Source: an uncultured Eubacteriales bacterium (GTDB lineage: Bacteria; Bacillota; Clostridia; Oscillospirales; Acutalibacteraceae). From it: DNA of 12,512 nucleotides. Shown piece by piece: positions 1 through 6,884 of this stretch (within the stretch, counting starts at the first letter, position 1; each line of letters opens with the position of its first letter). The notes beneath the pieces were generated by a model, which saw only the letters and a list, made by a program, of their open reading frames with translations, did not search any database and had not been told where the DNA came from. The position numbers and the translations under genes are program-made. The DNA lies in contig ONEU01000218.1 in assembly GCA_900316925.1 (NCBI GenBank), positions 1 through 12,512 on the forward strand. Reading direction: 5' to 3'.

Positions 1-79
1 ACCCAAGTGGTGAAGGGGCTCCCCTGCTAAGGGAGTAGGTCGGGAAACCGGCGCGAGGGTTCAAATCCCTTGTCCTCCG
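1..79 (+). tRNA. tRNA-Ser(GCU), 5' end cut off by the window
   Basis: This is the 3' part of a type II (long variable arm) serine tRNA. The anticodon stem CTCCC/GGGAG (19-23/31-35) encloses loop CTGCTAA, giving anticodon GCT at 26-28, which reads AGC and AGU codons. The variable arm has a CGG/CCG stem (41-43/48-50). The T arm is GAGGG-TTCAAAT-CCCTT (55-71). The 3' acceptor strand GTCCTCC (72-78) is followed by discriminator G79. CCA is not encoded, as the next bases are CTT. About 8 bases of the 5' acceptor strand and linker lie before the window. The long variable arm and G73 are serine identity features. Confidence 0.95.
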
Positions 80-82
80 CTT

Positions 83-128
83 AAACCGCATAAACAAAGG
101 ATTATTCCTTGTTTATGCGGTTTTTCTT
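83..128 (+). terminator. Rho-independent terminator of the tRNA-Ser transcript
   Basis: A 15-bp stem (AAACCGCATAAACAA at 83-97 with its complement ending at 123) carries a small upper GGA/TCC helix and a short loop. It is followed by TTTTTCTTTT. It starts four bases after the tRNA 3' end, so it is the natural end of the tRNA transcript. Confidence 0.9.
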
Positions 129-232
129 TTCTCGTCAGAATTGAACAAAATGAAGAGAATAATCGTCTTATGATTCACCTGCGTTACACATCTTACTACT
201 CACTAAAGAAACCACTGCAATTCTACAGACTG

Positions 233-259
233 AACCACTCGCCTAACGGGTGGTTTTAC
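233..259 (+). terminator. weak hairpin, possible plus-strand terminator
   Basis: AACCACTC (233-240) pairs with GGGTGGTT (248-255) with one G-T pair and a 7-nt loop, followed by the short run TTACT. The U tract is poor. It could also be a relic of a mobile-element end hairpin, but nothing else supports that. Confidence 0.3.
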
Positions 260-267
260 TATACAGC

Positions 268-294
268 AAAAAAGCCTGCCCCTTTGAGGCAGAC
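268..294 (-). terminator. Rho-independent terminator, minus strand
   Basis: Read on the minus strand, GTCTGCC pairs with GGCAGGC (7 bp, one G-U) around a 7-nt loop and runs straight into six T (268-273 on the plus strand). It is the first good minus-strand terminator downstream of the frame ending at 400, about 100 nt after its stop. Confidence 0.65.
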
Positions 295-310
295 CTTTCG
301 ACAAGCTGAT

Positions 311-352
311 GCAGATACGATTCCTTTCCGGGGCGTATCTGCGTTTCTTTTT
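311..352 (+). terminator. Rho-independent terminator, plus strand
   Basis: GCAGATACG (311-319) pairs perfectly with CGTATCTGC (334-342) and is followed by GTTTCTTTTTT. No plus-strand gene is visible between the tRNA terminator and this hairpin. It may protect the converging minus-strand unit from read-through, or be left from a lost gene. Confidence 0.6.
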
Positions 353-361
353 TCGCCCAAG

Positions 362-393
362 AACAGGACGACCCGTTTCCGGATCGTCCTGTT
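362..393. other. strong hairpin just downstream of the minus-strand frame
   Basis: AACAGGACGA (362-371) pairs with TCGTCCTGTT (384-393), with an inner CCG/CGG helix and a TTTC loop. It lies seven bases past the stop of the minus-strand frame at 400-990 but has no T tract on either side. It may act as an RNA 3'-end stabiliser, or as a terminator together with the hairpin at 268-294. Confidence 0.5.
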
Positions 394-402
394 GATCGGT
401 TA

Positions 403-804
403 TGAGGTTACCTTGACCTTGATATCCTTGTAGATAACGGTATTTCTGGAATCCTTGCACTTGATGCGGATCTTATATTCACCGCCGAAACTGAGCTTGA
501 TCTTGACGCTGCTGACAGAGGAAAATGCCTGCGCTGTCTGCCACGATTTGATCGGCTTAACGAAGATTTCCGCATTGTCGGCAAATTTCCGAGCAGTCGT
601 CCAGGTATCCGAGGAAGCCCTCTTGTACCATACGGCATACTGATAGCCGCCGGCACCGCCTGTAGCTGATGCGTTTACAGTCACGCTCCGACCTGCCATG
701 ATGGTTCCTGCCGAAAGAGCCGAGGTGTTTTTCAGCGCCGGGGTAACCGTTACGGATTCTCTCAGGACAATCGTGCTTTCCGATATCTGCGAAACATTTG
801 TCAG
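403..804 (-). repeat. degraded copies of the 92-residue surface repeat
   Basis: The translated minus strand shows a truncated unit (742-804) and a longer degenerate unit (403-741). DNA similarity to the second repeat of the large secreted protein is still visible: the complement of 632-645 equals 4160-4173 exactly (TATCAGTATGCCGT). The copies are in opposite orientation to those at 3791-4618. Confidence 0.7.
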
Positions 805-810
805 CACCTT

Positions 811-990
811 TCTGACGTCAATAGAGTGATGTACACGGAGATTATCCAGTATTAGAAATACTTTTTTATTGCTGCACTGAATCAATCTTCTCAAAAAATC
901 GATCAGTTTTTCAGAAGTCATATTATCCTTATCGGTACATTCCCCGCCGATGACGGTGCTCAGCGGAATCAGATCAGTTCTGCTCATCAT
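811..990 (-). mobile_element. IS630-family transposase remnant (partial DDE domain)
   Basis: This is the minus-strand segment coding for residues 1-60 of the chimeric frame. The strongest piece is 811-921, with the motif KVFLILDNLRVHHS, in which D is the middle acidic residue of the DDE triad. The N-terminal helix-turn-helix half, the first D, the final E and the terminal inverted repeats are not seen. The junction with the surface-protein repeat is near 805-812. Confidence 0.7.
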
Positions 991-1180
991 AATTGTTTAC
1001 CAGTCTTTCGTCAACGATTACAAAAATGATAGACATTTTCCCATCTTTGCAATCATTCTGGTATGGACGGTATGTGACAGGGTATAAACGGTCGTGGGTG
1101 TGACGATTTTTGGATAATGGCTATCCCTGTTCCGCCCCCCTCCCGGTTTCCGTTGGATTGTTCATTATGTTCAAGAATAA

Positions 1181-1209
1181 TTGACAATCCTATACAATTG
1201 TGATAAAAT
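1181..1209 (+). promoter_or_regulatory. sigma-A promoter with extended -10 for the large secreted protein
   Basis: A perfect -35 TTGACA (1181-1186), a 17-bp spacer and -10 TAAAAT (1204-1209) preceded by TG at 1201-1202 (extended -10). Transcription should start near 1216. That leaves a leader of about 125 nt before the start codon at 1343. Confidence 0.85.
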
Positions 1210-1216
1210 ATAATGA

Positions 1217-1342
1217 ATATCGAACGTGTTCCGGTTGTCACTTTCCCATCCGGCTGTTCCGCAAACCGGAGCCTGTCTGATCCGGCAACCGTACGATCCC
1301 GGTGCATTTCGGTGCTTCCGGAAAACAAAGGAGGTTCTTACC
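1217..1342 (+). promoter_or_regulatory. structured 5' leader and ribosome binding site of the secreted-protein mRNA
   Basis: The leader contains CGGTTG (1232-1237), which can pair with CAACCG (1286-1291) and enclose a TCCGG/CCGGA helix (1249-1253/1266-1270). A second TCCGG at 1281-1285 could compete for the same partner. It matches no riboswitch class I know. The leader ends in AAAGGAGG (1327-1334), 8 nt before the ATG, which fixes the start at 1343. Confidence 0.4.
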
Positions 1343-4300
1343 ATGAAAAGGAATCTGATGCAGCGGCTTTGTGCCGTGACTCTCTCAACCCTGATGCTCC
1401 TCGGCACGGGCAGCGCCGTCTCCGCGTCTCTCTCTGCCGGCATTGTGACGGCAAGCGCTGTCTCTGCGGAGGACAATATCTCCTGGAGCTACCAGGACGG
1501 TACCCTGACCATTTCCGGCAGCGGTAAAATGACGGATTACTCAACCGTCAACTATTACTACGAGGGGATCGAGACGGATGTCCCGTGGAAAGACTATCTG
1601 TCTTCCATCCGACAGGTCGTGTTTACCGGAGCGATTACCCGTATCGGAAACTGTGCGTTTTCGGATTGCAGCTCTCTTCGCACCATCGTGTTGCCTGATT
1701 CGCTGACCGAGATCGGTAATTCTGCCTTCGCTCGGTGCACCTCCCTGCCCTACATCACTATCCCGGATTCCGTGGAAACCATCGGTTCTTCCGCCTTTAC
1801 CGGATGTACTTCCCTGACGTCATTCAGGCTCCCTGCTAATCTTGTCACTCTTCCTGACAGTATCTTCTCCGGATGTAAACAGCTCTGTTCTGTCGAACTG
1901 CCCAACTGTCTGGAAACCATCGGCTCTACGGCTTTTAACTGCTGCTACCAGCTCTCTTCCATCACGCTGCCGGAGGGACTGAAAAAGATTGACAGCGGTG
2001 CATTCTTCCTCTGTAAGGCGCTCACCAGCATCACCATCCCCACTTCGGTGGAGGACATCGCCCGGCAAGCCTTCCAGAACTGTTCCTCCCTCACCTCTAT
2101 TGCCGTATACAGCCCCTTCGTGGAATACCACAACACGGATGTTTTCAGTGGCATCAGCCAGTCTGCCGTTTTCACCTGCCTGCAGAACAGCACCACACAG
2201 TCATTCTGCCGCAGTAATCAGTATACCGTGCGTTATCTGTCAGTACCCACCATGACCCTCCCACACAAAGATGTTGTCTATACCTATAACGGAAATGCAC
2301 ACGACGATGATCTCATTACAGCCGAGGAACTCGGACTGGATGAGATGCTCCTCCGCTACGAAGTGGGCGATCTGAACAGCTCAAGTACATATTCTACGGT
2401 AAGTACACTGGCTAACACCATACGATTCTACGGATACCACATTCCTGAATTTTCCGTCTTTCTGATCTACGGCGGTGAGTATGAGATCAATTACTATGTC
2501 TGGACGCCCGGAAAGGCCGTCTCTGTGGGCACGGTTACCGTCACCATTCAGCAGGCCGATCCCGAGCTTTCCTTTAACAAGCCGTCGCTGTCCCTCCCCC
2601 TGAACAGTCAGGGGATTCAGAATACCCTGCAAAAGAAAACGACCGCTGAGGTCACCTATACCTCCAGTAATCCTTCTGTGGCAACCGTTTCCGATAAAGG
2701 ATGGGTAACACCTGTGGGCGAAGGCTCCTGCATCATCACCGCATCCGTTCCTGCCAACAGGAACTACAAGGAAGGCAGCGCTTCCTATGAGCTTCATGTG
2801 TCGGAGTACGGCTATCGCCTGGAAAACGGTAATGCCGTCATCACCGATTATTACGGCAATGAATCCTCTGTGACGATCCCCACCGATATTGACGGATACA
2901 GGGTAACGGCTATCGGTGAAAAGGCGTTCTCCAAGAAAAACTCCCTGAAAACCGTTGTCATCCCCCAAGGAGTGACCTCCATCGGAGCATCCGCCTTCTC
3001 TCAATGCAGTTCACTGACCGATGTCTTCATCCCCGAAAGCGTTACCTCCATCGGTCCGTTTGCATTCAACGAGTGCTCATCATTAACCTCGGTAAATCTC
3101 CCGTATTCTCTCACCGATCTGGGCAATGAGGCATTTTACTACTGCACCTCTCTGGAATTCATCCATATTCCCGATCAGATTTCCATCATCAAAGAATCCA
3201 CCTTCTACGGATGCACCTCCATGAAGCTCGTGGTACTCGGCAGCGGTCTGAAGACCATCGGCGAAAATGCCTTCGAGGGGAATCAGCTGCTGAGTGAAAT
3301 CATCATTCCAGAGGGCGTTACGATAATCGGTGATGGTGCGTTTGCCTATGATACCAATCTGACCAGCGTTACTCTCCCGAAAAGTATCCAAAGAATCAAC
3401 GCTTACGCCTTCAGCAGAGGTACAGACGCTACCTCTAAGATCAATATCCATTACCAGGGCAGCGAAAACGACTGGAATCAGGTTCAGCTCGGCTTCCAAC
3501 CCTTCGGCTATGATGAGGTTATGCATTTTGCCGAAAGCAGTTCCGTTCCCGTAACGGCTGTCTCACTCAACCAATCAACTCTTAGTCTGGAGAAGGGTTC
3601 CTCTGATACATTGACCGCCGTCATCAAGCCTGCCAACGCCACCGATCAGCAGGTGAAGTGGTCGAGCAGCAATCCTGACGTGGCATCCGTGAAAAACGGC
3701 GTGGTGAATGCTCTCTCGGCAGGTACAGCCACCATTACTGTCAAAAGCACCAACGGCAAGCAGGCCAGCTGTGTTGTCACCGTTTACAATCCCCTGCTCA
3801 ACAAGAGTACGGTTTCCTCCAAGACCCTGTTGGCCGGCCAGTCCGTTACCGTGACTGCCGCTGCCGGGGGCGGTCGGAAAGACTACCGGTATGCGGTATT
3901 CTACAAACAGAAGACTCAGACAAAATGGACCTGTGTCCAGAGCTACAAAACGAATCCAACCGTCGTTATCACTCCGAAAGCAGTAACGAATTATACTGTC
4001 CGGGTGAAAGTCAGGGATGCCGGCGGTGAAGTGGTCAACAAGGATTTCGCTGTCACCGTGAAGCCTGCCCTCACCAATCTGTCCTCTGTCTCTGCCCGGA
4101 CGATTACCAAGGGCAGCAGTATCAGGGTATCAGCATCCGCTTCCGGCGGTTTTGGCGGTTATCAGTATGCCGTTTTCTACAAGCAGCGCACACAATCCAA
4201 ATGGACCTGCATACAGAGCTTCAAAACCAACAAATCCGTCACCATCACACCGAAAGCGGCCACAACCTATACCGTCCGCGTAAAAATCAAGGACGCCAAA

Positions 4301-4621
4301 AACAACGTGGTCAACAAGGATTTCACGATCAAGGTGACCGCAGAACTGAAAAACCTTTCGGAAATCTCCGCACAGAAGCTCGTGAAAGGAAAGAACGTCA
4401 CCGTGACCTGCAGCGGCTCAGGCGGTACCGCCCCCTATACCTACGCCGTGTATTACAAGCAGAGATCTCAGACATCCTGGACCTGTGCACAATCATACAG
4501 CTCCAAGACTGTCGTCAGAATCTCACCGAAGGCTGCCACCGTTTACCAGATCAGAGTCAAGCTCAAGGATGCATCCGGCAAGATCGTTAACAAAGATTTC
4601 ACCCTTACTGTCACCAAATAA
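1343..4621 (+). CDS. secreted BspA-like LRR_5 protein with Big_2 domains and three C-terminal repeats
   Basis: A 1092-residue exported protein. The start at 1343 is chosen because AAAGGAGG lies 8 nt upstream and the product opens with a classical Sec signal peptide: MKRN, a hydrophobic core to about residue 25, and small-residue cleavage options near residues 28-43. Next comes a short GTLTISGSGKMTDY segment typical of BspA family N-termini. LRR_5 block one (about 90-255) has seven ~23-residue units of the form IGxxAFxxCxSLxxIxLPxSL. A linker of unknown fold with a DVVYTYNGNAHD motif follows. Then come a Big_2-like Ig domain (about 406-487), LRR_5 block two (about 489-730) with 7-8 units closing in the usual HYQGSENDWNQV cap, and a second Big_2 domain (about 735-816). 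Three 92-residue repeats (817-1092) complete it. There is no LPXTG, dockerin, SLH or membrane anchor. LRR_5/BspA proteins are generally surface or secreted binding proteins; the ligand here is unknown. The gene is monocistronic, with its own promoter and terminator. Confidence 0.93.
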   Translation: MKRNLMQRLCAVTLSTLMLLGTGSAVSASLSAGIVTASAVSAEDNISWSYQDGTLTISGSGKMTDYSTVNYYYEGIETDVPWKDYLSSIRQVVFTGAITRIGNCAFSDCSSLRTIVLPDSLTEIGNSAFARCTSLPYITIPDSVETIGSSAFTGCTSLTSFRLPANLVTLPDSIFSGCKQLCSVELPNCLETIGSTAFNCCYQLSSITLPEGLKKIDSGAFFLCKALTSITIPTSVEDIARQAFQNCSSLTSIAVYSPFVEYHNTDVFSGISQSAVFTCLQNSTTQSFCRSNQYTVRYLSVPTMTLPHKDVVYTYNGNAHDDDLITAEELGLDEMLLRYEVGDLNSSSTYSTVSTLANTIRFYGYHIPEFSVFLIYGGEYEINYYVWTPGKAVSVGTVTVTIQQADPELSFNKPSLSLPLNSQGIQNTLQKKTTAEVTYTSSNPSVATVSDKGWVTPVGEGSCIITASVPANRNYKEGSASYELHVSEYGYRLENGNAVITDYYGNESSVTIPTDIDGYRVTAIGEKAFSKKNSLKTVVIPQGVTSIGASAFSQCSSLTDVFIPESVTSIGPFAFNECSSLTSVNLPYSLTDLGNEAFYYCTSLEFIHIPDQISIIKESTFYGCTSMKLVVLGSGLKTIGENAFEGNQLLSEIIIPEGVTIIGDGAFAYDTNLTSVTLPKSIQRINAYAFSRGTDATSKINIHYQGSENDWNQVQLGFQPFGYDEVMHFAESSSVPVTAVSLNQSTLSLEKGSSDTLTAVIKPANATDQQVKWSSSNPDVASVKNGVVNALSAGTATITVKSTNGKQASCVVTVYNPLLNKSTVSSKTLLAGQSVTVTAAAGGGRKDYRYAVFYKQKTQTKWTCVQSYKTNPTVVITPKAVTNYTVRVKVRDAGGEVVNKDFAVTVKPALTNLSSVSARTITKGSSIRVSASASGGFGGYQYAVFYKQRTQSKWTCIQSFKTNKSVTITPKAATTYTVRVKIKDAKNNVVNKDFTIKVTAELKNLSEISAQKLVKGKNVTVTCSGSGGTAPYTYAVYYKQRSQTSWTCAQSYSSKTVVRISPKAATVYQIRVKLKDASGKIVNKDFTLTVTK
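3791..4618 (+). repeat. three tandem 92-residue protein repeats
   Basis: The units start at 3791, 4067 and 4343, and each encodes exactly 92 residues. Shared marks are YAVFYKQ or YAVYYKQ, W-T-C followed by QS, ISPKA or ITPKA, YTVRVK, and NKDF near the end. The first unit has an unusual GGGRKDYRYAV where the others have GG followed by GGYQYAV or TAPYTYAV. The pattern of alternating hydrophobic strands suggests a beta-sandwich (Ig-like or Y_Y_Y-like) fold; that is an inference. Confidence 0.9.
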
Positions 4622-4636
4622 CACTTTTTCTTAAAG

Positions 4637-4668
4637 ACGGCAGAAAGCTCCGGTTTTCTGCCGTTTTC
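4637..4668 (+). terminator. Rho-independent terminator of the secreted-protein gene
   Basis: ACGGCAGAAA (4637-4646) pairs perfectly with TTTCTGCCGT (4655-4664) around an 8-nt loop. It is followed by TTTCG and starts 15 nt after the stop codon. Confidence 0.85.
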
Positions 4669-5020
4669 GTCTCTTCAATAAACACCCGGCAAGCTGCCGC
4701 TCCCGTGTTACCAGCGACTGCCTGACCATCAATAATCAAATATCTATCCTCGTCTGCAACTGCAATAAGCAGGCACGGGTACGATGAGTCGAGTAACCGT
4801 ACCTGAAAGCATGAAAGAAACAGCCGTTAAGCGCCCCGTCAAGGGGCGTGTCGGCGGACGTAGAAAATGGGAGAAGCCCCGTGCCGGATGTTAGCGACAC
4901 AGCAGTTTCGCCTTAAACGTACAGAGTGAGCGTAAGCGAACGACAGCGTGACTACACAGCGGCGGGGCGCCGCAGCGTGACACGGGTGCGCAGGCTCTGC
5001 GCCGCCGGGGGATTTGATAC
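4669..5020. repeat. gene-free GC-rich intergenic stretch with small hairpins and direct repeats
   Basis: No credible gene is seen. Hairpins include CGCCCC/GGGGCG (4832-4848), GCGGC/GCCGC (4959-4973) and GCGCAG/CTGCGC around position 4988-5002. The 9-mer CAGCGTGAC occurs at 4944-4952 and 4973-4981. The block 4905-5010, with AGCG-rich short motifs and much higher GC than the following promoter, resembles the dispersed intergenic repeat elements of gut Clostridia. Only one copy is visible here, so that is an inference. Confidence 0.45.
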
Positions 5021-5049
5021 TTGATATTTTGGCGGAAATGTAATATAAT
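5021..5049 (+). promoter_or_regulatory. sigma-A promoter of the carboxyltransferase operon
   Basis: TTGATA (5021-5026), a 17-bp spacer and a perfect TATAAT (5044-5049). Transcription should start near 5056. The leader is short (about 43 nt) and carries AGGGAGG six bases before the ATG at 5099. No operator or riboswitch is evident. Confidence 0.85.
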
Positions 5050-5098
5050 GGGATAGGTATAGTTTAGTATTTTTTTATACAAATAAGGGAGGATCAGG

Positions 5099-6469
5099 AT
5101 GAGTATAGAAGAAAAAACTCAGGCGCTCCTGGAGACTCGCGAAAAACAGTCCGGTTCAAAGGCATATCAGCGGCTCGCGGCTCTCTTTGATGACGGCGCT
5201 TTCACAGAAATTGACGCTTTTGCAAAATCAACCGATGGCTATGCTGAGGTCGCTGCCGCTCACGGTACAATCGACGGCCTGGGTGTGTATGCCTTCGCTC
5301 AGAATTCCGATATCGACGGCGGTGCTATGTCAAAGGCTCAGGCCGCAAAAATCTGTAAGCTCTATGAGCTCGCTCTCAAAACCGGTGAGCCGGTGGTGGG
5401 TATCTATGATTCCATCGGCGGCAGACTGTCACAGGGAAATGATCTGCTCGACGCTTACGGAAGGGTTCTTAAAACCGCTAACAACCTTTCCGGTGTTGTG
5501 CCGCAGATTGCTGTGGTGCTCGGCAAATGCTTCGGCACTCAGGCTCTGATCGCTGCCGTATCCGATATCGTTATCATGTCCGATCAGGCGGAGCTCTCCG
5601 TCAATACCGGCGGCGCAGACGCTTCCGCCGCTCAGAACGCTAAAAAGGGCGTTGCACATATCCTCGCCAAGGATGAAGCGGAGGCTCTCAGAACCGCTAA
5701 GGACCTCGTTGCCCTGCTCCCGTCCAATAACCTTTCTTCCGCCTGCGTTGCTTATGACAGTATTGAGGCCGAAGCGGCTGCTGCCGACAATATGTCTGCT
5801 GCCGATGCTGCCCGCGCCGTTTGTGATGCCGGCAGTGCCATTGAATTGCAGACAGATTTCGGTGAGGGCGCCAGAACCTTTGTCGCTACCGTTAACGGCA
5901 CTACCGTCGGTCTTACGGTCCTCGAAAGCAAATCCCTCGAAGGCAAGGCCTGTGCAAAGGCCGCTCGTTTCATCCGCTTCTGCGATGCTTTCAGTATGCC
6001 CGTCATTACCTTCCTGAACGCAGAGAGCTTTGCCTGCATCAAGGCTGCCGCTAAGCTCACTTCCGCTTATGCCGAAGCAACTACCGCTAAAATCACCGTG
6101 ATCACCGGAGATGCTTTCGGTGCGGTATATATCGCCGCTGCCGGTTCCGGCGCCGCTGCGGATATGACCTTCGCCTGGACAAAGGCTTCTGTCTCCGCTC
6201 TGACTCCCGAAGCCGCCGCTGTCATTATGCTCGGTGATGATCTGGGAGGCAAGCTCAAAGGCTCCAAGGATCCCAAAACAGATAAAGCTGCGGTGATCGC
6301 TCAGTACAAGGAAGAAAACCTCACCGCTATGAAAGCTGCGGAGGACGGCTATGTGGACGACATCATCACAGCTTCCGAAACCAGAGACAGACTCATTGCC
6401 TCTCTGGATATGCTCAGCAGCAAGAGAGTGTCTACCTTACCCAAGAAGCACAACAATCTTTACATATAA
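5099..6469 (+). CDS. divergent carboxyltransferase, 12S/MmdA-like (acyl-CoA carboxylase beta family)
   Basis: A 456-residue soluble crotonase-superfamily carboxyltransferase. Family landmarks are ARERI-like helix residues near 20-35, G-T-I-D-G-L at 56-61, KICKLYELALKTGEPVVGI (84-102), GVAHILAKDEAEAL followed by LPSNN (184-211), KAARFIRFCDAF (287-298), AYAEATTAKITVI (323-335) and the C-terminal LPKKHNN (447-453). Typical family members are about 510 residues, so this one is short. The first oxyanion-hole segment, usually GxCAGGAVYSPA, is GKCFGTQALIAA (142-153). The DVPGF-PGT loop is replaced by NAESFACI (307-314) with a deletion. The second GGAY segment is FGAVYIA (340-346). It is the first gene of the operon, 27 nt before the biotin carrier. 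By family it would move CO2 between biotin and an acyl-CoA, as in methylmalonyl-CoA transcarboxylase. The altered motifs make the substrate, or even activity, uncertain. Alanine content is high. Confidence 0.88.
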   Translation: MSIEEKTQALLETREKQSGSKAYQRLAALFDDGAFTEIDAFAKSTDGYAEVAAAHGTIDGLGVYAFAQNSDIDGGAMSKAQAAKICKLYELALKTGEPVVGIYDSIGGRLSQGNDLLDAYGRVLKTANNLSGVVPQIAVVLGKCFGTQALIAAVSDIVIMSDQAELSVNTGGADASAAQNAKKGVAHILAKDEAEALRTAKDLVALLPSNNLSSACVAYDSIEAEAAAADNMSAADAARAVCDAGSAIELQTDFGEGARTFVATVNGTTVGLTVLESKSLEGKACAKAARFIRFCDAFSMPVITFLNAESFACIKAAAKLTSAYAEATTAKITVITGDAFGAVYIAAAGSGAAADMTFAWTKASVSALTPEAAAVIMLGDDLGGKLKGSKDPKTDKAAVIAQYKEENLTAMKAAEDGYVDDIITASETRDRLIASLDMLSSKRVSTLPKKHNNLYI

Positions 6470-6496
6470 CGATACGAGGCGAAAGGAATGTTTAAC

Positions 6497-6856
6497 ATGA
6501 AAAATCTGAAGATCACCGTGAACGGTGTTGTCTATGACGTACAGGTAGAGGAAGCTGACGGTTCCGCCGCTCCCGCTGCTGCTCCTGCTGCTCCGAAAGC
6601 TGCCGCTCCTGCTCCCAAAGCCGCTCCCAAGACCGCTGTGGAGGGTGAGCAGGTAAAGGCTCCCATGCCCGGAACCATTATCAGTGTCCCCGTGAAGGCC
6701 GGTCAGGCAGTCAAAGCCGGTGATGTACTGGTCGTTCTGGAAGCTATGAAGATGGAAAACGAAATCAAGGCTGCCCATGATGCCACCGTTGCTGCTGTGG
6801 CTGTCAGCAAGGGTGAGTCTGTTGATACCGGCGCCCTGCTCGTCACGCTGAACTGA
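6497..6856 (+). CDS. biotin carboxyl carrier protein (1.3S-like biotinyl subunit)
   Basis: A 119-residue biotin carrier. The start at 6497 (MKNLKITVNG) is preferred over the ATG at 6488, because the GAAAGGA site (6481-6487) is ten bases before 6497 and nearly touches 6488. The N-terminal 20 residues (KITVNGVVYDVQVEE) are the usual subunit-docking strand. A flexible Ala/Pro/Lys-rich linker (about 22-48) leads to the biotinyl domain (53-119). Lys85 within EAMKMEN, 34 residues from the C-terminus, is the biotin attachment site, modified by BirA-type ligase. It would shuttle carboxybiotin between the two neighbouring carboxyltransferases. The gene lies 27 nt after the first gene and 28 nt before the third, within one operon. 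Confidence 0.95.
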   Translation: MKNLKITVNGVVYDVQVEEADGSAAPAAAPAAPKAAAPAPKAAPKTAVEGEQVKAPMPGTIISVPVKAGQAVKAGDVLVVLEAMKMENEIKAAHDATVAAVAVSKGESVDTGALLVTLN

Positions 6857-6884
6857 CGCACTTCATGGAAAGGAGCAGGTTATC

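Larger units (their letters stand above)
400..990 (-). pseudogene. chimeric fragment: IS630-type transposase piece fused to secreted-protein repeat
   Basis: The 196-residue frame has two unrelated parts. Residues about 24-60 match the catalytic DDE core of IS630-family transposases: a TSEKLIDFLRRL helix, then KVFLILDNLRVHHS with the second catalytic aspartate. The first ~23 residues only loosely resemble the preceding transposase strand, so the upstream part is lost or frameshifted. From residue 63 (LTNVSQIS) the frame switches to the repeat found three times in the secreted protein at 1343-4621: a truncated unit (63-83), then one fuller unit (84-196) with the hallmark GGYQYAVWYK and a KVKV end. 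That last unit has about 20 extra residues and has lost the ITPKAATTYTVRVK core in recognisable form. There is no signal peptide, no clear GGAGG site before the ATG and no good promoter. I infer a decayed surface-protein 3' end joined to an insertion-sequence remnant. Whether it is expressed is unknown. Confidence 0.7.

Noticed and set aside
233..259. Hairpin as an IS200/IS605 end
   Set aside because: No transposase TnpA or TnpB, partner hairpin or target motif is present; the resemblance is too short.
170..433. Plus-strand frame of 87 codons after the tRNA
   Set aside because: It runs through three hairpins and has neither a ribosome binding site nor a recognisable product.
1226..1342. Upstream start adding 39 residues to the secreted protein
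   Set aside because: The extra segment has no ribosome binding site and would bury the signal peptide; the GGAGG before 1343 decides the start.
2381..3004. Minus-strand frame of 207 codons inside the LRR protein
   Set aside because: It is a shadow of the repeat-rich sense gene, with no start signal or domain.
3791..4618. Tandem repeats considered as a CRISPR or satellite array
   Set aside because: The period is 276 bases, exactly 92 codons, with conserved protein motifs and drifting third positions; this is a protein domain repeat.
4891..5082. Minus-strand frame of 63 codons across the operon promoter
   Set aside because: It overlaps a clear sigma-A promoter and GC-rich repeats; the translation looks like a by-product of the repeat element.
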